64,000 bases of DNA from assembly GCF_934560975.1 (NCBI RefSeq), contig NZ_CAKTFO010000006.1:1-64000 (forward strand), in the 5' to 3' direction. How positions within the stretch are numbered: position 1 is the first letter of the stretch; each line of letters starts with the position of its first letter. Below are positions 21,111-29,887 of this stretch, piece after piece. The notes under the pieces were generated by a model. That model did no database searches. It saw nothing but the letters and a program-made list of their open reading frames with translations, and was not told where the DNA came from. The position numbers and the translations under genes were made by a program. The stretch is from an uncultured Sphingomonas sp. Lineage in GTDB: Bacteria; Pseudomonadota; Alphaproteobacteria; Sphingomonadales; Sphingomonadaceae.

Positions 21111-21656
21111 ATGGTGCGTAAGCTTGGTCTGAAGCAGGCGATGACGGCCGCAGTGGCTCTGGTCGGTGCGTGCGTGGCGGCGATGCCGGCCAATGCGGCA
21201 ACGTCGGTCTGGAAGTTCACGGGCACCTGCCTTGATTGCACCACCCCGGGGGCGAAATCTCCGGCTACCGGTACGCTGACGCTGCAGGATTATACGGCTG
21301 GCGAGGCGCTAACCACCGCTAACTACGTCAGCTTCACGTACAGCTCGCTGCTCTACCCGACGCTCGACTTCGGTGCGGCGACCGGTTTCAGCGGCTCGCT
21401 CGTCAACGGCGCTTCCGACGTGACGCTTTTCTCGCTCGACGGCCTGAACCTGAATGCGTTCGCTACGGCCAGCAACGGTTCCTTCTCCCTGGTCCGGACC
21501 TTCCTCGGCGACATCGGCGAGAATGGCACGTGGCAGGAAGTCGTTCCTTCGGGCGCTGTGCCGGAAGCGGCCACCTGGGGCATGATGCTGGTCGGCTTCG
21601 GCGCGATGGGCGCGACGCTGCGCCGTCGTCGCTCGGTGACGCTGCAGAACGCCTGA
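21111..21656 (+). CDS. PEP-CTERM-type sorted surface protein
   Basis: A 181-residue exported protein with GGAGG seven bases before the ATG. It has a signal peptide (MVRKLGLKQAMTAAVALVGACVAAMPANA), a serine/threonine-rich body with three cysteines near the start (GTCLDCTT), and a C-terminal sorting signal VPEAATWGMMLVGFGAMGATLRRRR (PEA at 151-153), where a short transmembrane helix is followed by arginines. Proteins of this class are processed by an exosortase and exported to the surface or matrix. The motif departs from PEP by having alanine at the third position, a variant common in Sphingomonas. An AT-rich 80-base leader precedes the gene. Confidence 0.85.
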   Translation: MVRKLGLKQAMTAAVALVGACVAAMPANAATSVWKFTGTCLDCTTPGAKSPATGTLTLQDYTAGEALTTANYVSFTYSSLLYPTLDFGAATGFSGSLVNGASDVTLFSLDGLNLNAFATASNGSFSLVRTFLGDIGENGTWQEVVPSGAVPEAATWGMMLVGFGAMGATLRRRRSVTLQNA

Positions 21657-21681
21657 CCTTTACGTCACAATGACGCGGTAC

Positions 21682-21717
21682 GGCCGTCCGGGGCGTTGTC
21701 CCCGGGTGGCCGTTTCG
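21682..21717 (+). terminator. Probable terminator after the PEP-CTERM gene
   Basis: GGCC..CCGGGG and CCCCGG..GGCC can pair around a CGTTGT loop, with one internal two-base mismatch. GTTTCGTT follows on the plus strand. It lies 26 bases after the stop codon and before the aldolase gene. Confidence 0.5.
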
Positions 21718-21754
21718 TTAACAGGAGCCTCCAATCGCCGGGAGTGACGTGCGC

Positions 21755-22663
21755 ATGACGCCGATCGTGAAGGCCATCCTCGACAAGTACGAATCCGACA
21801 ATCCGGGCGTGAAGACCAATCTTGCCCGGATCCTGATGCAGGGGCAGCTGGGCGGCACCGGCAAGCTGCTGATCCTGCCTGTCGACCAGGGGTTTGAACA
21901 TGGCCCCGCGCGTAGCTTCGCGATCAACCCAGCCGGCTACGACCCGCATTACCACTACCAGCTGGCGATCGATGCCGGCCTGTCGGCCTATGCCGCACCG
22001 CTCGGTCCGCTGGAAGCGGGGGCGGCCACCTTTGCCGGCCAGATCCCGACCATCCTGAAGCTCAACAGCTCCAACAGCTGGGCGACCACCAACGACCAGG
22101 CGGTCACCGCCACCGTCGCGGACGCGCTGCGCCTGGGGTGTGCGGCGATCGGCTTCACCATCTATCCCGGCTCCGACACCATCTTCGAGCAGATGGAGGA
22201 GATCCGCGAATTGTCGGCCGAGGCGAAGGCCGTCGGCATCACGACCGTGATCTGGTCCTATCCGCGCGGCGGCAAGCTGTCCAAGGAGGGCGAACTGGCG
22301 CTCGACGTCGGCGCCTATGCCGCGCACATGGCGGCCCTGCTCGGCGCGCACATCATCAAGGTGAAGCTGCCCACCGCGCATATCGAGCAGGACGAGGCCA
22401 GGAAGGCCTATGAGGGCACCGACTGGTCGAACCAGGCCGACCGGGTGCGGCACGTCGTGCAATCCTGCTTCGCCGGGCGGCGGATCGTGGTGTTTTCCGG
22501 CGGCGCCAGCAAGGGCGCGGCGGATATCTACCAGGATGCGCGCGACATCCTGGCGGGCGGCGGCAACGGGTCGATCATCGGCCGTAACAGCTTCCAGCGC
22601 CCGCGCGAGGACGCGCTGGAGCTGCTCGGCCGCATCATTCGAATCTACAAGGGCGAGGAATAA
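21755..22663 (+). CDS. Class I fructose-bisphosphate aldolase
   Basis: About 302 residues. Aldolase cleaves fructose-1,6-bisphosphate to two triose phosphates by a Schiff-base mechanism. LLILPVDQGFEHGPARSF, the region around KLNSSNSW, FTIYPGSD, VIWSYPRGG and HIIKVKLPT follow the archaeal-type/DhnA class I family, with the lysine pair of KVK at 202 and 204; GGASKGAADIYQ and GSIIGRNSFQRP complete the phosphate-binding site. An in-frame GTG two codons earlier is an alternative start; the ATG has better spacing from GGGAG. It stands between a terminator and thiE. Confidence 0.92.
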   Translation: MTPIVKAILDKYESDNPGVKTNLARILMQGQLGGTGKLLILPVDQGFEHGPARSFAINPAGYDPHYHYQLAIDAGLSAYAAPLGPLEAGAATFAGQIPTILKLNSSNSWATTNDQAVTATVADALRLGCAAIGFTIYPGSDTIFEQMEEIRELSAEAKAVGITTVIWSYPRGGKLSKEGELALDVGAYAAHMAALLGAHIIKVKLPTAHIEQDEARKAYEGTDWSNQADRVRHVVQSCFAGRRIVVFSGGASKGAADIYQDARDILAGGGNGSIIGRNSFQRPREDALELLGRIIRIYKGEE

Positions 22664-22819
22664 GGCAGCGCCCATCCCGCGCGCGCCTCTCACAGGCGCG
22701 CGTGGACCGGCATTGCAGGCGCCGGCATGCCGCACGAGACGCTTGACCGCCGTCCACGCGGGGTGGAAGGCCCCGCGCATGGTTCACCCGGATGACCGGG
22801 TTAGATGGCGAGAGCGGGT

Positions 22820-23536
22820 ATGCAGGACTTTCCAGGCGACGATATTCCGGACGACGAGGTCGATCTGGATCCCGGTTTCGCTGACCGTTTCGACCGCGAG
22901 CCCCGCCGGGCCTGCCAGCTCTACCTGATCTCCCCGCCCGCCTTGCAGGACGACTTTGCGGACCGGCTGCTGCGCGCGATCGACGCCGGCCCGGTGGCCG
23001 CGTTCCAGCTGCGGCTGAAGGGCATCAACGAGCATGAGATTGCGCGCCTGGGCGAGCCGCTGCGCCGCCTCTGTGCCGACCGCGACGTGGCGTTTATCGT
23101 CAACGACAGCCCCGGCCTCGCCAAGCGGCTGGGCGCCGACGGCGTCCATCTCGGCCAGGAGGATGGCGATCCGCGCGACGCGCGCGCCTTGCTCGGTGCC
23201 GATGCGCAGATCGGCGTGACCTGCCACGACAGCCGCCACTTGGCGATGGAGGCGGGGGAGGCCGGGGCGGACTATGTCGCGTTCGGCAGCTTCCATCCCA
23301 CCTCCACCAAGGAGGTGCGGCATCGCCCCGATCCCTCCATCCTCGGTTGGTGGAGCACCCTGTTCGAGGTGCCGTGCGTCGCAATCGGCGGCATCACCCC
23401 GGCCAACGCCGCGCCCCTGATCGAAGCGGGGGCCGATTTCCTGGCGGTGTGCGGCGCGGTGTGGAACGATCCCGCCGGCGAGGCTGGCGCGGTTGCCGCA
23501 TTCGCGCGCGTACTGGATTCCACGCACGCGGCCTAA
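22820..23536 (+). CDS. thiE: Thiamine phosphate synthase
   Basis: About 238 residues; ATG at 22805 is an equally possible start. The enzyme joins HMP-pyrophosphate and thiazole phosphate to thiamine phosphate. After an acidic 30-residue leader the barrel shows QLYLISPP, AAFQLRLKG, FIVNDSPGLAKRLGADGVHLGQED, IGVTCHDSRH, GADYVAFGSFHPTSTKE and VAIGGITPANAAPLIEAGADFLAV, all TPS features including the ND and HLGQ substrate contacts. It is followed by 125 bases and then leuC. No TPP-riboswitch-like sequence was recognised upstream. Confidence 0.93.
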   Translation: MQDFPGDDIPDDEVDLDPGFADRFDREPRRACQLYLISPPALQDDFADRLLRAIDAGPVAAFQLRLKGINEHEIARLGEPLRRLCADRDVAFIVNDSPGLAKRLGADGVHLGQEDGDPRDARALLGADAQIGVTCHDSRHLAMEAGEAGADYVAFGSFHPTSTKEVRHRPDPSILGWWSTLFEVPCVAIGGITPANAAPLIEAGADFLAVCGAVWNDPAGEAGAVAAFARVLDSTHAA

Positions 23537-23661
23537 TCCGACGTTATCCGAAACAATGTTGCGCTACGCAGAGGAGGATCCTAGCAAAATTGCTAATCGA
23601 GCGTTGGTCCGCCGTCGTGTCCCTTGAGTCCGGCCGCTCGGAGGCCTAGTTGGCGCGGATC

Positions 23662-25092
23662 ATGTCCGAACCCCGCACCCTGTATCAAAAGATCTGGGAC
23701 GCCCATGTGGTGTCCCGTCGCGACGACGGCACCTGCCTGATCTATATCGACCGCCACCTTGTGCATGAGGTGACGAGCCCGCAGGCGTTCGAGGGGCTTC
23801 GTGTGGCTGGGCGCGGGGTGCGCCGGCCGGACCTGACGCTGGCCGTGCCGGACCACAATGTGCCGACCACCGCGCGCGTGGACGCCCATGGCGAACGCCT
23901 GCCGATCGCGGACCCGGAAAGCGCCAACCAGCTTGCGGCGCTGGCCCGCAACACCGCCGAGTTCGGCGTGCGCATGTTCGATGAGATCGCGGCGGAGCAG
24001 GGCATCGTCCATGTGGTCGGGCCGGAACAGGGCTTCACCCTGCCGGGCACGACCCTGGTCTGCGGCGACAGCCACACGGCGGCGCACGGGGCGCTGGGGG
24101 CGCTGGCGTTCGGCATCGGCACGAGCGAGGTCGAGCATGTGCTGGCTACGCAGACCCTGCTGCTGAAGCAGTCCAGGACGATGGAGATCCGCGTCGACGG
24201 CACGCTCGGCTACGGCGTGTCGCCAAAGGACGTGATCCTGGCGATCGTCGGCAGACTGGGCGCGGCGGGCGGTACCGGTTATGTCGTCGAATATACCGGC
24301 TCGGTCATCCGCGACATGTCGGTCGAGGGGCGGCTGACGGTCAGCAACATGGCGATCGAGCATGGCGCGCGCTCGGGCCTGATCGCGCCGGACGACAAGA
24401 CCTTCGCCTATCTGGCGGGGCGCCCGCTCGCGCCCGAAGGCGAGGCATGGGACAAGGCGCTGGCCTATTGGCGCACGCTGCCGACCGATGCGGCCGCGCG
24501 CTACGACACGGTCGTGACACTCGACGCCAGCGAGATCGCGCCGAACCTGACCTGGGGCACCAGCCCCGAGGATGTGGTGCCGATCACCGGCGCGGTGCCC
24601 GATCCGATGAGCTTCGCCGACCCGTCAAAGCAGGAGGCCGCGCGCAAGTCGCTGGCCTATATGGGGCTGGAGCCGGGCACGCCGATGCGGGACGTGGCGG
24701 TGGAGAATATCTTCATCGGCAGCTGCACCAACAGCCGGATCGAGGATCTGCGCGCCGCCGCCGCCGTGGCCAAGGGACGGCACATCGCCGGCAATATCCG
24801 CCAGGCTTTGGTCGTGCCGGGGTCCGGGCTGGTCAAGCGACAGGCCGAGGCCGAGGGGCTGGACCGCATCTTCACCGAAGCGGGATTCGAGTGGCGCGAG
24901 CCGGGCTGCTCCATGTGCCTGGCGATGAACCCGGACAAGGTGCCGGCGGGCGAACGCTGCGCCTCCACCTCAAACCGCAACTTCGTCGGGCGGCAGGGGC
25001 CGGGCGCGCGCACCCACCTGGTATCGCCGGCGATGGCGGCGGCGGCGGCGGTGACCGGCCGGTTGACCGACGTGCGGGACCTGATGGGATGA
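23662..25092 (+). CDS. leuC: 3-isopropylmalate dehydratase large subunit
   Basis: A 476-residue aconitase-family protein. With LeuD it isomerises 2- to 3-isopropylmalate in leucine synthesis. Three iron-sulfur ligand cysteines are visible: C355 in IGSCTNSR, and C416 and C419 in GCSMCLAMN. The N-terminus [52 protein letters not shown] and [19 protein letters not shown] are all typical. The in-frame TTG 12 bases upstream is a weaker start. The stop overlaps the next gene by ATGA. LeuB is not in the window. Confidence 0.97.
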   Translation: MSEPRTLYQKIWDAHVVSRRDDGTCLIYIDRHLVHEVTSPQAFEGLRVAGRGVRRPDLTLAVPDHNVPTTARVDAHGERLPIADPESANQLAALARNTAEFGVRMFDEIAAEQGIVHVVGPEQGFTLPGTTLVCGDSHTAAHGALGALAFGIGTSEVEHVLATQTLLLKQSRTMEIRVDGTLGYGVSPKDVILAIVGRLGAAGGTGYVVEYTGSVIRDMSVEGRLTVSNMAIEHGARSGLIAPDDKTFAYLAGRPLAPEGEAWDKALAYWRTLPTDAAARYDTVVTLDASEIAPNLTWGTSPEDVVPITGAVPDPMSFADPSKQEAARKSLAYMGLEPGTPMRDVAVENIFIGSCTNSRIEDLRAAAAVAKGRHIAGNIRQALVVPGSGLVKRQAEAEGLDRIFTEAGFEWREPGCSMCLAMNPDKVPAGERCASTSNRNFVGRQGPGARTHLVSPAMAAAAAVTGRLTDVRDLMG

Positions 25093-25490
25093 ACGGCACC
25101 TGCCATTGTGGTCAGCTGTCGATCCGCTTGCCGGAGCCGCCCGCTTTCCTCAACCTCTGCAACTGCACCGTGTGCACCAAGCTCGGTACGATGTGGGGCT
25201 ATTACGACCCGTCCGTCGTGGAGATCGACGGCGCGCCGTCGACCTATATGCGGGCAGACGTGGACTCCCCCACGCTGACGTTCCACTTTTGCGGCGCGTG
25301 CGGATCGACCACCCACTGGTCGTCGCGGGACCTTTCGGTCGAGCAGGTCGGGATCAACATGCGCTTGTTCGAGCCGTCAAGCCTGAGCGGTATCGAGGTT
25401 CGCTATGGCGATCGGCGCACCTATGCCAAAGGCTCACGCCGTTATTATCGCGAGCCGACAATCTTCAGCGAAACAGGAGCGGCCGCATGA
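25089..25490 (+). CDS. GFA-family (glutathione-dependent formaldehyde-activating/CENP-V-like) zinc protein
   Basis: A 133-residue protein with the GFA zinc pattern: CHCG near the start, CNCTVC, and CGACGSTT. The family name comes from S-hydroxymethylglutathione synthase, but most members have no proven activity. It is wedged between leuC and leuD with ATGA overlaps on both sides, so it is translated in the leucine operon. That position is unusual for a GFA protein. No signal peptide is seen. Family is clear; function in this context is unknown. Confidence 0.9.
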   Translation: MNGTCHCGQLSIRLPEPPAFLNLCNCTVCTKLGTMWGYYDPSVVEIDGAPSTYMRADVDSPTLTFHFCGACGSTTHWSSRDLSVEQVGINMRLFEPSSLSGIEVRYGDRRTYAKGSRRYYREPTIFSETGAAA

Positions 25491-26065
25491 CGCCTTTGAC
25501 CATGATCGAGGGCAAGGCCTATCCCTTCGGCCGCAAGAATGTGGATACGGACGTGATCATCCCGGCCCACTGGCTGAAGACGATCACGCGTGCGGGTCTC
25601 GGCCGAGGCGCGTTCGAGACGGTGCGGGCCGAACCGGGCAACGTGTTCGACGATCCCGATTATGCCGGCGCGCCGATCCTGATCGCGGGCGACAATTTCG
25701 GCTGCGGGTCCAGCCGCGAACATGCCGCCTGGGCGTTGAAGGACATGGGTGTGACGGCGGTGATCGCGCCGTCATTCTCCGACATCTTCTCCGGCAACGC
25801 CTTCAAGAACGGCATCGCCACCGTGGTCCTGCCGCAGGAGGCGATCGATCGCCTGCTGGAGGTGGCGCGGACCGAGCCCGTCACCGTCGACTTGGAAACG
25901 CAGACGGTCACCACCCCTTTTCAGGACCGCTTCGTCTTTCCGATGGACCCGTTCCGGCGCGACTGCCTGATGAAGGGGCAGGACGAAATCGGGCTGACCA
26001 TGGGGCTCGGTGCCGAGATCGGCCGCTACGAGGCGACGATGGCGCGGGACCGCCCCTGGCTCTGA
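25487..26065 (+). CDS. leuD: 3-isopropylmalate dehydratase small subunit
   Basis: A 192-residue partner of LeuC that carries the swivelling domain. It shows [20 protein letters not shown], the substrate-binding [37 protein letters not shown] and a C-terminal [24 protein letters not shown] lies eight bases before the ATG, which overlaps the stop of the preceding GFA gene. Length is normal for the bacterial small subunit. Confidence 0.96.
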   Translation: MTPLTMIEGKAYPFGRKNVDTDVIIPAHWLKTITRAGLGRGAFETVRAEPGNVFDDPDYAGAPILIAGDNFGCGSSREHAAWALKDMGVTAVIAPSFSDIFSGNAFKNGIATVVLPQEAIDRLLEVARTEPVTVDLETQTVTTPFQDRFVFPMDPFRRDCLMKGQDEIGLTMGLGAEIGRYEATMARDRPWL

Positions 26066-26125
26066 CGCCTCCTTTGCGCCACAATCGCATGGGAGCTTCG
26101 CGGCCCCAAGCGCCGGAGGTGCAGG

Positions 26126-26458
26126 ATGATCGGGTTGAGCTTGCTTGCCGCAGCCATTGCCGCCGGATCGGCGGAACCGCCGCCCGGTCCCACGCCACCC
26201 CGCCATTTCCTGAACGGCACGGAGCAGCGCGGCTGCGAGGAGGCGGCACGCAAGGACGAGGTGCTCGTATGCGGGCGCGAGGATGCGCAGGAACGCTACC
26301 GGCTGCGCGCGGACGCGGACGACCGCTTTGCGCAACAGCCGCTCCGCGCGGAAGCCAAGGTGTTCGGCAACACCACAATGAAGGCTCACGCCAAGCAGGC
26401 GAATGTCGGCGGGATCAGCGCGCCGCGCGCCATGGTGACGCTGAGCTGGCCGTTCTGA
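26126..26458 (+). CDS. Small exported protein of unknown function
   Basis: A 110-residue protein with GGAGG six bases before the ATG. It has a short signal peptide (MIGLSLLAAAIAAGSA), a proline-rich segment, then two cysteines (GCEEAARKDEVLVCG) about 13 residues apart that could form a disulphide, and an arginine/aspartate-rich region. I do not recognise a named domain; similar short proteins with a DEVLVCGRE-like core are frequent in Sphingomonas. It lies 60 bases after leuD and may be read from the same transcript. Confidence 0.7.
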   Translation: MIGLSLLAAAIAAGSAEPPPGPTPPRHFLNGTEQRGCEEAARKDEVLVCGREDAQERYRLRADADDRFAQQPLRAEAKVFGNTTMKAHAKQANVGGISAPRAMVTLSWPF

Positions 26459-26526
26459 CGGAGGTAGCGGTTGCGTGTGCGGCCCGCTGTTCCTATCTCG
26501 GGCGGGAAAACAGGGAGCCTGCGTGA

Positions 26527-26853
26527 ATGACCACCTTCGACGACCGCGAGCGCGCTTTTGAAACGAAGTTCGCGCGCGACGAGGAGATGGCGTTCCGTAT
26601 CAACGCCCGCCGCAACCGGCTGGTCGGCACCTGGGCCGCGGGCCTCATGGGCCTGACGCCCGAAGAGACCGACGCTTATGCCAAGGCGGTGGTGCAGGCC
26701 GACTTCGAGGAAGCGGGCGACGAGGATGTGATCCGCAAGCTGCTGGGCGATCTGGTGTCCGCGCAGGTCGAAATCGACGAGGGCAAGGTCCGCGCGGCCT
26801 TGCGTGATGCCACGGTGGAGGCGCGCCGCCAGCTGATCGGCGTGGAGGGCTGA
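26527..26853 (+). CDS. DUF1476 protein (alphaproteobacterial F1-ATPase inhibitor zeta type)
   Basis: A 108-residue helical protein starting MTTFDDRERAFETKFARDEEMAFR, the hallmark of DUF1476. In Paracoccus the member called zeta inhibits ATP hydrolysis by the F1Fo ATPase by inserting its N-terminal helix into the catalytic head. The remaining helices (RNRLVGTWAAGLMGLT, then FEEAGDEDVIRKLLGDL) fit the four-helix fold. It precedes bolA by five bases and the glutaredoxin follows, a common arrangement in alphaproteobacteria. Confidence 0.9.
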   Translation: MTTFDDRERAFETKFARDEEMAFRINARRNRLVGTWAAGLMGLTPEETDAYAKAVVQADFEEAGDEDVIRKLLGDLVSAQVEIDEGKVRAALRDATVEARRQLIGVEG

Positions 26854-26858
26854 CGACC

Positions 26859-27092
26859 ATGCCGATGGCGGCCGACGAAATCCAATCCATGATCCTGGCG
26901 GCGATCCCCGGCGCCCGGATCGAGATCACCGACCTAGCTGGTGACGGCGACCATTATGCGGCACGTGTCGTGTCCGAAAGCTTCCGTGGGCTGCCCCGCG
27001 TCCGCCAGCACCAGCGCGTTTACGAGGCGCTGGGCGGCCGGATGGGTGGCGTGCTCCACGCGCTTCAGCTTACCACCGCAACCCCTGCCTGA
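26859..27092 (+). CDS. BolA-family protein
   Basis: A 77-residue protein with the BolA fold pattern: short helix IQSMILAAIPGA, strand ARIEITDL, GDHYAARVVSESFRGLPRVRQHQRVYEALGGRMGGVLHALQL. Proteins of this group pair with monothiol glutaredoxins to bind a [2Fe-2S] cluster and take part in iron homeostasis. The CGFS glutaredoxin gene starts only ten bases downstream, supporting that partnership. The GDHYAAR histidine and the C-terminal HALQL histidine are candidate cluster ligands. An in-frame ATG two codons inside is an alternative start. Confidence 0.92.
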   Translation: MPMAADEIQSMILAAIPGARIEITDLAGDGDHYAARVVSESFRGLPRVRQHQRVYEALGGRMGGVLHALQLTTATPA

Positions 27093-27102
27093 GTATCGCA
27101 CC

Positions 27103-27441
27103 ATGACCGACGACGCCCGCACCCGTATCGACCAGACCGTCAAGTCCAACGACGTGGTCCTGTTCATGAAGGGCACGCCGCTCTTCCCGCAATGCGGCTT
27201 TTCCAGCCGTGCCATCGCGATCCTCGATCATCTCGGCGTCACGTATGAGAGCGTCGACGTGCTGCAGGATCAGGGCGTGCGCCAGGGCATCAAGGATTAT
27301 TCCGACTGGCCCACCATCCCCCAGCTCTATGTGAAGGGCGAGTTCGTGGGCGGATCGGACATCATGATGGAAATGTATGAGAGCGGCGAACTGGGCCAGC
27401 TCATGCAGGACAACAATGTCGCGCCGGCCTCGGCCAGCTAA
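27103..27441 (+). CDS. grxD: Monothiol glutaredoxin (Grx4/GrxD type)
   Basis: A 112-residue protein with the CGFS active site (C31) in GTPLFPQCGFSSRA. Other family signatures are DVVLFMKGTP, DWPTIPQLYVKGEFVGGSDIMMEMYESGEL. Such proteins bind a glutathione-coordinated [2Fe-2S] cluster as dimers or with BolA and pass it to targets. It is the last gene of the DUF1476-BolA-Grx cluster and is followed by a palindromic repeat. Confidence 0.95.
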   Translation: MTDDARTRIDQTVKSNDVVLFMKGTPLFPQCGFSSRAIAILDHLGVTYESVDVLQDQGVRQGIKDYSDWPTIPQLYVKGEFVGGSDIMMEMYESGELGQLMQDNNVAPASAS

Positions 27442-27461
27442 GCGGACTGCATTTCTCTGGT

Positions 27462-27540
27462 CGTGCTCCTGCGAATGCGGGAGCCCAGACCCTCAAAGCG
27501 GGTCCGGCGCCAGCTGGGCTCCTGCGTTCGCAGGAGCACG
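27462..27540. repeat. REPIN-like pair of inverted palindromic repeats
   Basis: A 27-base arm at 27462-27488 (beginning CGTGCTCCTGCG and ending GAGCCCAG) is matched as an inverted copy at 27514-27540 with two differences, separated by 25 bases. Each arm is itself a small hairpin (GCTCCTGCG..GCGGGAGC on the left, GCTCCTGCG..CGCAGGAGC on the right). Two REP units in opposite orientation are the structure called a REPIN. It lies 20 bases after grxD and could protect the mRNA end. Its core matches the palindrome at 13048-13085. Confidence 0.75.
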
Positions 27541-27678
27541 GGCAAAACTAACCGTTAGGTGACCGAACCGGCAACCAGCCGCTAAGCGGGGTTCCGGTTC
27601 TGACGGTGACCGGCTTACTTGATAAGCTCACCCCGCCATGCCATGCCATGCCGTTGCGGCATCGGCGTTGCGCCTCTC

Positions 27679-28272
27679 TTAAAGGCTTGCGCCGAACGGA
27701 TTGCCGGTGGCGCTGCCGGGCAGGAGCTGTTCCTGCCGCTGGGACGGGGCCCCGTCCAGAAAGGTTTCGCTGCGTTGCCGCTCGGGCACGAGCGAGGCAT
27801 CGATCCCGCGCACGGCCTCCACGAACATGGACTGTACCGCTGCTTTCGCCGCCCGATCGGGTGTAACGGCAACCGTGTCGGTCGCGTTTGCCGCGGCGAC
27901 ATAGCCGATCGGCGTGGGCGTTGGGCTGCCTCCACCATGGGGTGAGGACACCGCCAGCAGCGCCTTGCACGCCACCTTACGCGCCGCCTTGTCGCCGCCG
28001 GTCGCGCCGATTTCCGTCAGAGTATAGCCCAGCCCATCGGCAATGCCGTCGATCGCGTCGGGGCGGATCGGCGAGGCGGCAGTCATCCGCGCCTTCACCG
28101 CGCGCGTGTCGGGATGCAGCGCGCGACGGAGCAAATCCTGCACCTCCGGGGTGGCGCAGGCCTCCGGCGAGCCCGAGGCGACAAGGTTGCGCGTCGGCGT
28201 GGCGGAGCAGGCGGCCAGCGCGAGCAGGCTGGCGGAAGCGGCGGTGAAACGCAGGGTCATCGGCATTGTCAT
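27679..28272 (-). CDS. Putative lipoprotein of unknown function
   Basis: About 197 residues; three in-frame ATGs (28272, 28266, 28260) are possible starts. The signal MTLRFTAASASLLALAAC has a clear lipobox (LAAC) so the mature protein would be membrane-anchored in the periplasm. The body contains a conserved-looking DAIDGIADGLGYTLTEIG region, a GYVAAANATDTVAVTPDRAAKAAVQSMFVEAV region and a glutamine-rich tail. No domain was recognised. It is divergent from the MBL-hydrolase gene. Confidence 0.75.
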   Translation of the reverse strand: MTMPMTLRFTAASASLLALAACSATPTRNLVASGSPEACATPEVQDLLRRALHPDTRAVKARMTAASPIRPDAIDGIADGLGYTLTEIGATGGDKAARKVACKALLAVSSPHGGGSPTPTPIGYVAAANATDTVAVTPDRAAKAAVQSMFVEAVRGIDASLVPERQRSETFLDGAPSQRQEQLLPGSATGNPFGASL

Positions 28273-28352
28273 GCCACCATATCGTGACGGGCGCGCAATG
28301 CGAGCCCATAACCGTCCTTCACAGCGCGGCCGACCGCCCCCAAATAGGGGAG

Positions 28353-29219
28353 GTGACACAGACCATTGCACAGGCCATCGGACACACCGACAGGCTGGAA
28401 CCGCTGGTGCGCCGCCTGCTCGCGCCCAATCCGTCGCCTTACACGTTCGAAGGGACGCAGACCTATATCGTCGGGCATGGCGACGTGGCGGTGATCGACC
28501 CTGGTCCCGATCTGCCCCACCACGTCGACGCGATCCTGGCCGCGACGGCGGGGGAGCGGATCGTCGCCATCCTTTGCACCCACACGCATCGCGATCACAG
28601 CCCGGCCGCCCGCCTGCTCGCGGCGGCGACAGGCGCGCCGGTCGTCGGCTGCGCGCCGCTGACCATGGCGGACGACGGACCCCGCGCCGATGCGGCGTTC
28701 GACGTCGATTACCGGCCCGACCGCATCCTGGCGGATGGCGAGACAGTGGCGGGCGCGGGCTGGACACTGGAGGCGGTGGCGACGCCCGGCCACACTTCCA
28801 ACCACCTCTGCTTTGCCCTGCGCGAGAGCAAGGCCCTGTTCAGCGGCGACCATGTCATGGGCTGGTCGACCACCGTGGTCAGCCCGCCCGATGGAGACAT
28901 GGCCGCTTATATGAAGAGCCTCGATCGCCTGGTCGCGCGCGACGACCGCATCTATTACCCCGCCCATGGCGCGCCAGTCGAGGAGCCGCAACGCTTCGTC
29001 CGCGCCATGGCCATGCACCGCCGCCAGCGCGAGCGGCAGATTTTGGAGCTGCTCCAGCATGAGGCGCAACCGGTGCCCGCCATGGTGACCCTGATGTATC
29101 GCGGACTGGACCCGCGCCTGCACGGCGCCGCCGGCCGATCGGTGCTGGCGCACCTGCTCGACCTTGAAGCGCGCGATCGTGTCTGGCGCGACGGCGACAA
29201 ATGGGCGCTGGCGGCATGA
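28353..29219 (+). CDS. MBL-fold metallohydrolase (LACTB2-like)
   Basis: About 288 residues from GTG at 28353, the first plausible start close to where homology should begin; the frame is open to 28266. The metal site is clear: THTHRDHS (HxHxDH), GHTSNHL and SGDHVMGW, plus a late histidine in YPAHGAP. The C-terminal winged-helix-like part (RRQRERQILELLQHEAQPVPAMVTLMYRGL) resembles LACTB2-type proteins, some of which act as RNases. The actual substrate is not evident. The stop overlaps the next ATG (ATGA). Confidence 0.85.
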   Translation: MTQTIAQAIGHTDRLEPLVRRLLAPNPSPYTFEGTQTYIVGHGDVAVIDPGPDLPHHVDAILAATAGERIVAILCTHTHRDHSPAARLLAAATGAPVVGCAPLTMADDGPRADAAFDVDYRPDRILADGETVAGAGWTLEAVATPGHTSNHLCFALRESKALFSGDHVMGWSTTVVSPPDGDMAAYMKSLDRLVARDDRIYYPAHGAPVEEPQRFVRAMAMHRRQRERQILELLQHEAQPVPAMVTLMYRGLDPRLHGAAGRSVLAHLLDLEARDRVWRDGDKWALAA

Positions 29220-29836
29220 TCCGGCCCGTCGCCAAGATCCTTGGTGCGCTGATCCTGGTCGTCGCGATCGCGGCGGCGGTCGTTTTCGCCATGGGGTGGA
29301 AGCTGCGGCGAGAGCTTGATCCCGATCCGGTGACGGTTGCCGCCGCCAGCCTGCAGGCGGTGCGCGAGCAGGCGGTGCTGACGCCATTCGCTGCGCGGTT
29401 CGTGGCGGTGGTCACGTCGGAGCAGCACCGCTTCGGCCTGTCGGCGCGCAAGACCCTGATCATGCCCGGCATGGTGCGCTACGAACTGGATCTCGCCGCG
29501 CTCCAGCAGCGCGACCTGCGCTGGGATGCCGCCACCCGCAGGCTGACCATATCCCTGCCTCCGCTGAAGGTGTCGGCGCCGGAAGTCGATCTGCGGCGCA
29601 TCCAGACCTATGGCGAAGGCGGGGTGCTGATGGCGTTGACCGACACCGAGGCGCGCCTGGATACCGCCAACAGGACGGCGGGTCAGACCGAACTGGTGCG
29701 TCAGGCGCGGGAAGGTCTGCCGATGCGGCTGGCGCGCGACGCCGCGCGTCGGGCGATCGAACGCAGCTTCGCCATGCCGTTGAAGGCTGCCGGGATAGAC
29801 GCGACCGTGACGGCGCGCTTTGCCGGCGAGGCCTGA
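29216..29836 (+). CDS. DUF4230 domain-containing membrane-anchored protein
   Basis: A 206-residue protein with an N-terminal membrane anchor (about 9-29, ILGALILVVAIAAAVVFAMGW). The body contains QAVREQAVLTPFAARFVAVVTSEQ and RYELDLAALQQRDLRWDAATRRLTISLPPLKV, the pattern of DUF4230. The function of this family is unknown. Its start overlaps the stop of the MBL gene, so the two are translated together. A hairpin 15 bases after the stop separates it from the convergent GH31 gene. Confidence 0.8.
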   Translation: MIRPVAKILGALILVVAIAAAVVFAMGWKLRRELDPDPVTVAAASLQAVREQAVLTPFAARFVAVVTSEQHRFGLSARKTLIMPGMVRYELDLAALQQRDLRWDAATRRLTISLPPLKVSAPEVDLRRIQTYGEGGVLMALTDTEARLDTANRTAGQTELVRQAREGLPMRLARDAARRAIERSFAMPLKAAGIDATVTARFAGEA

Positions 29837-29850
29837 TCCGCGAAAGCATT

Positions 29851-29880
29851 GCTCCCGTGCCTGCTGACAGGCACGGGAGC
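29851..29880. terminator. Bidirectional terminator-like hairpin
   Basis: GCTCCCGTGCCTG pairs perfectly with CAGGCACGGGAGC over 13 bp around a CTGA loop, between two genes that end facing each other (29836 and 29888). There is only a weak thymine run (GTTCGTCTT) on the plus side. Confidence 0.6.
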
Positions 29881-29887
29881 GTTCGTC

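Noticed and set aside
22664..22819. Possible TPP riboswitch before thiE
   Set aside because: No paired CTGAGA and ACCTGA-type elements were seen.
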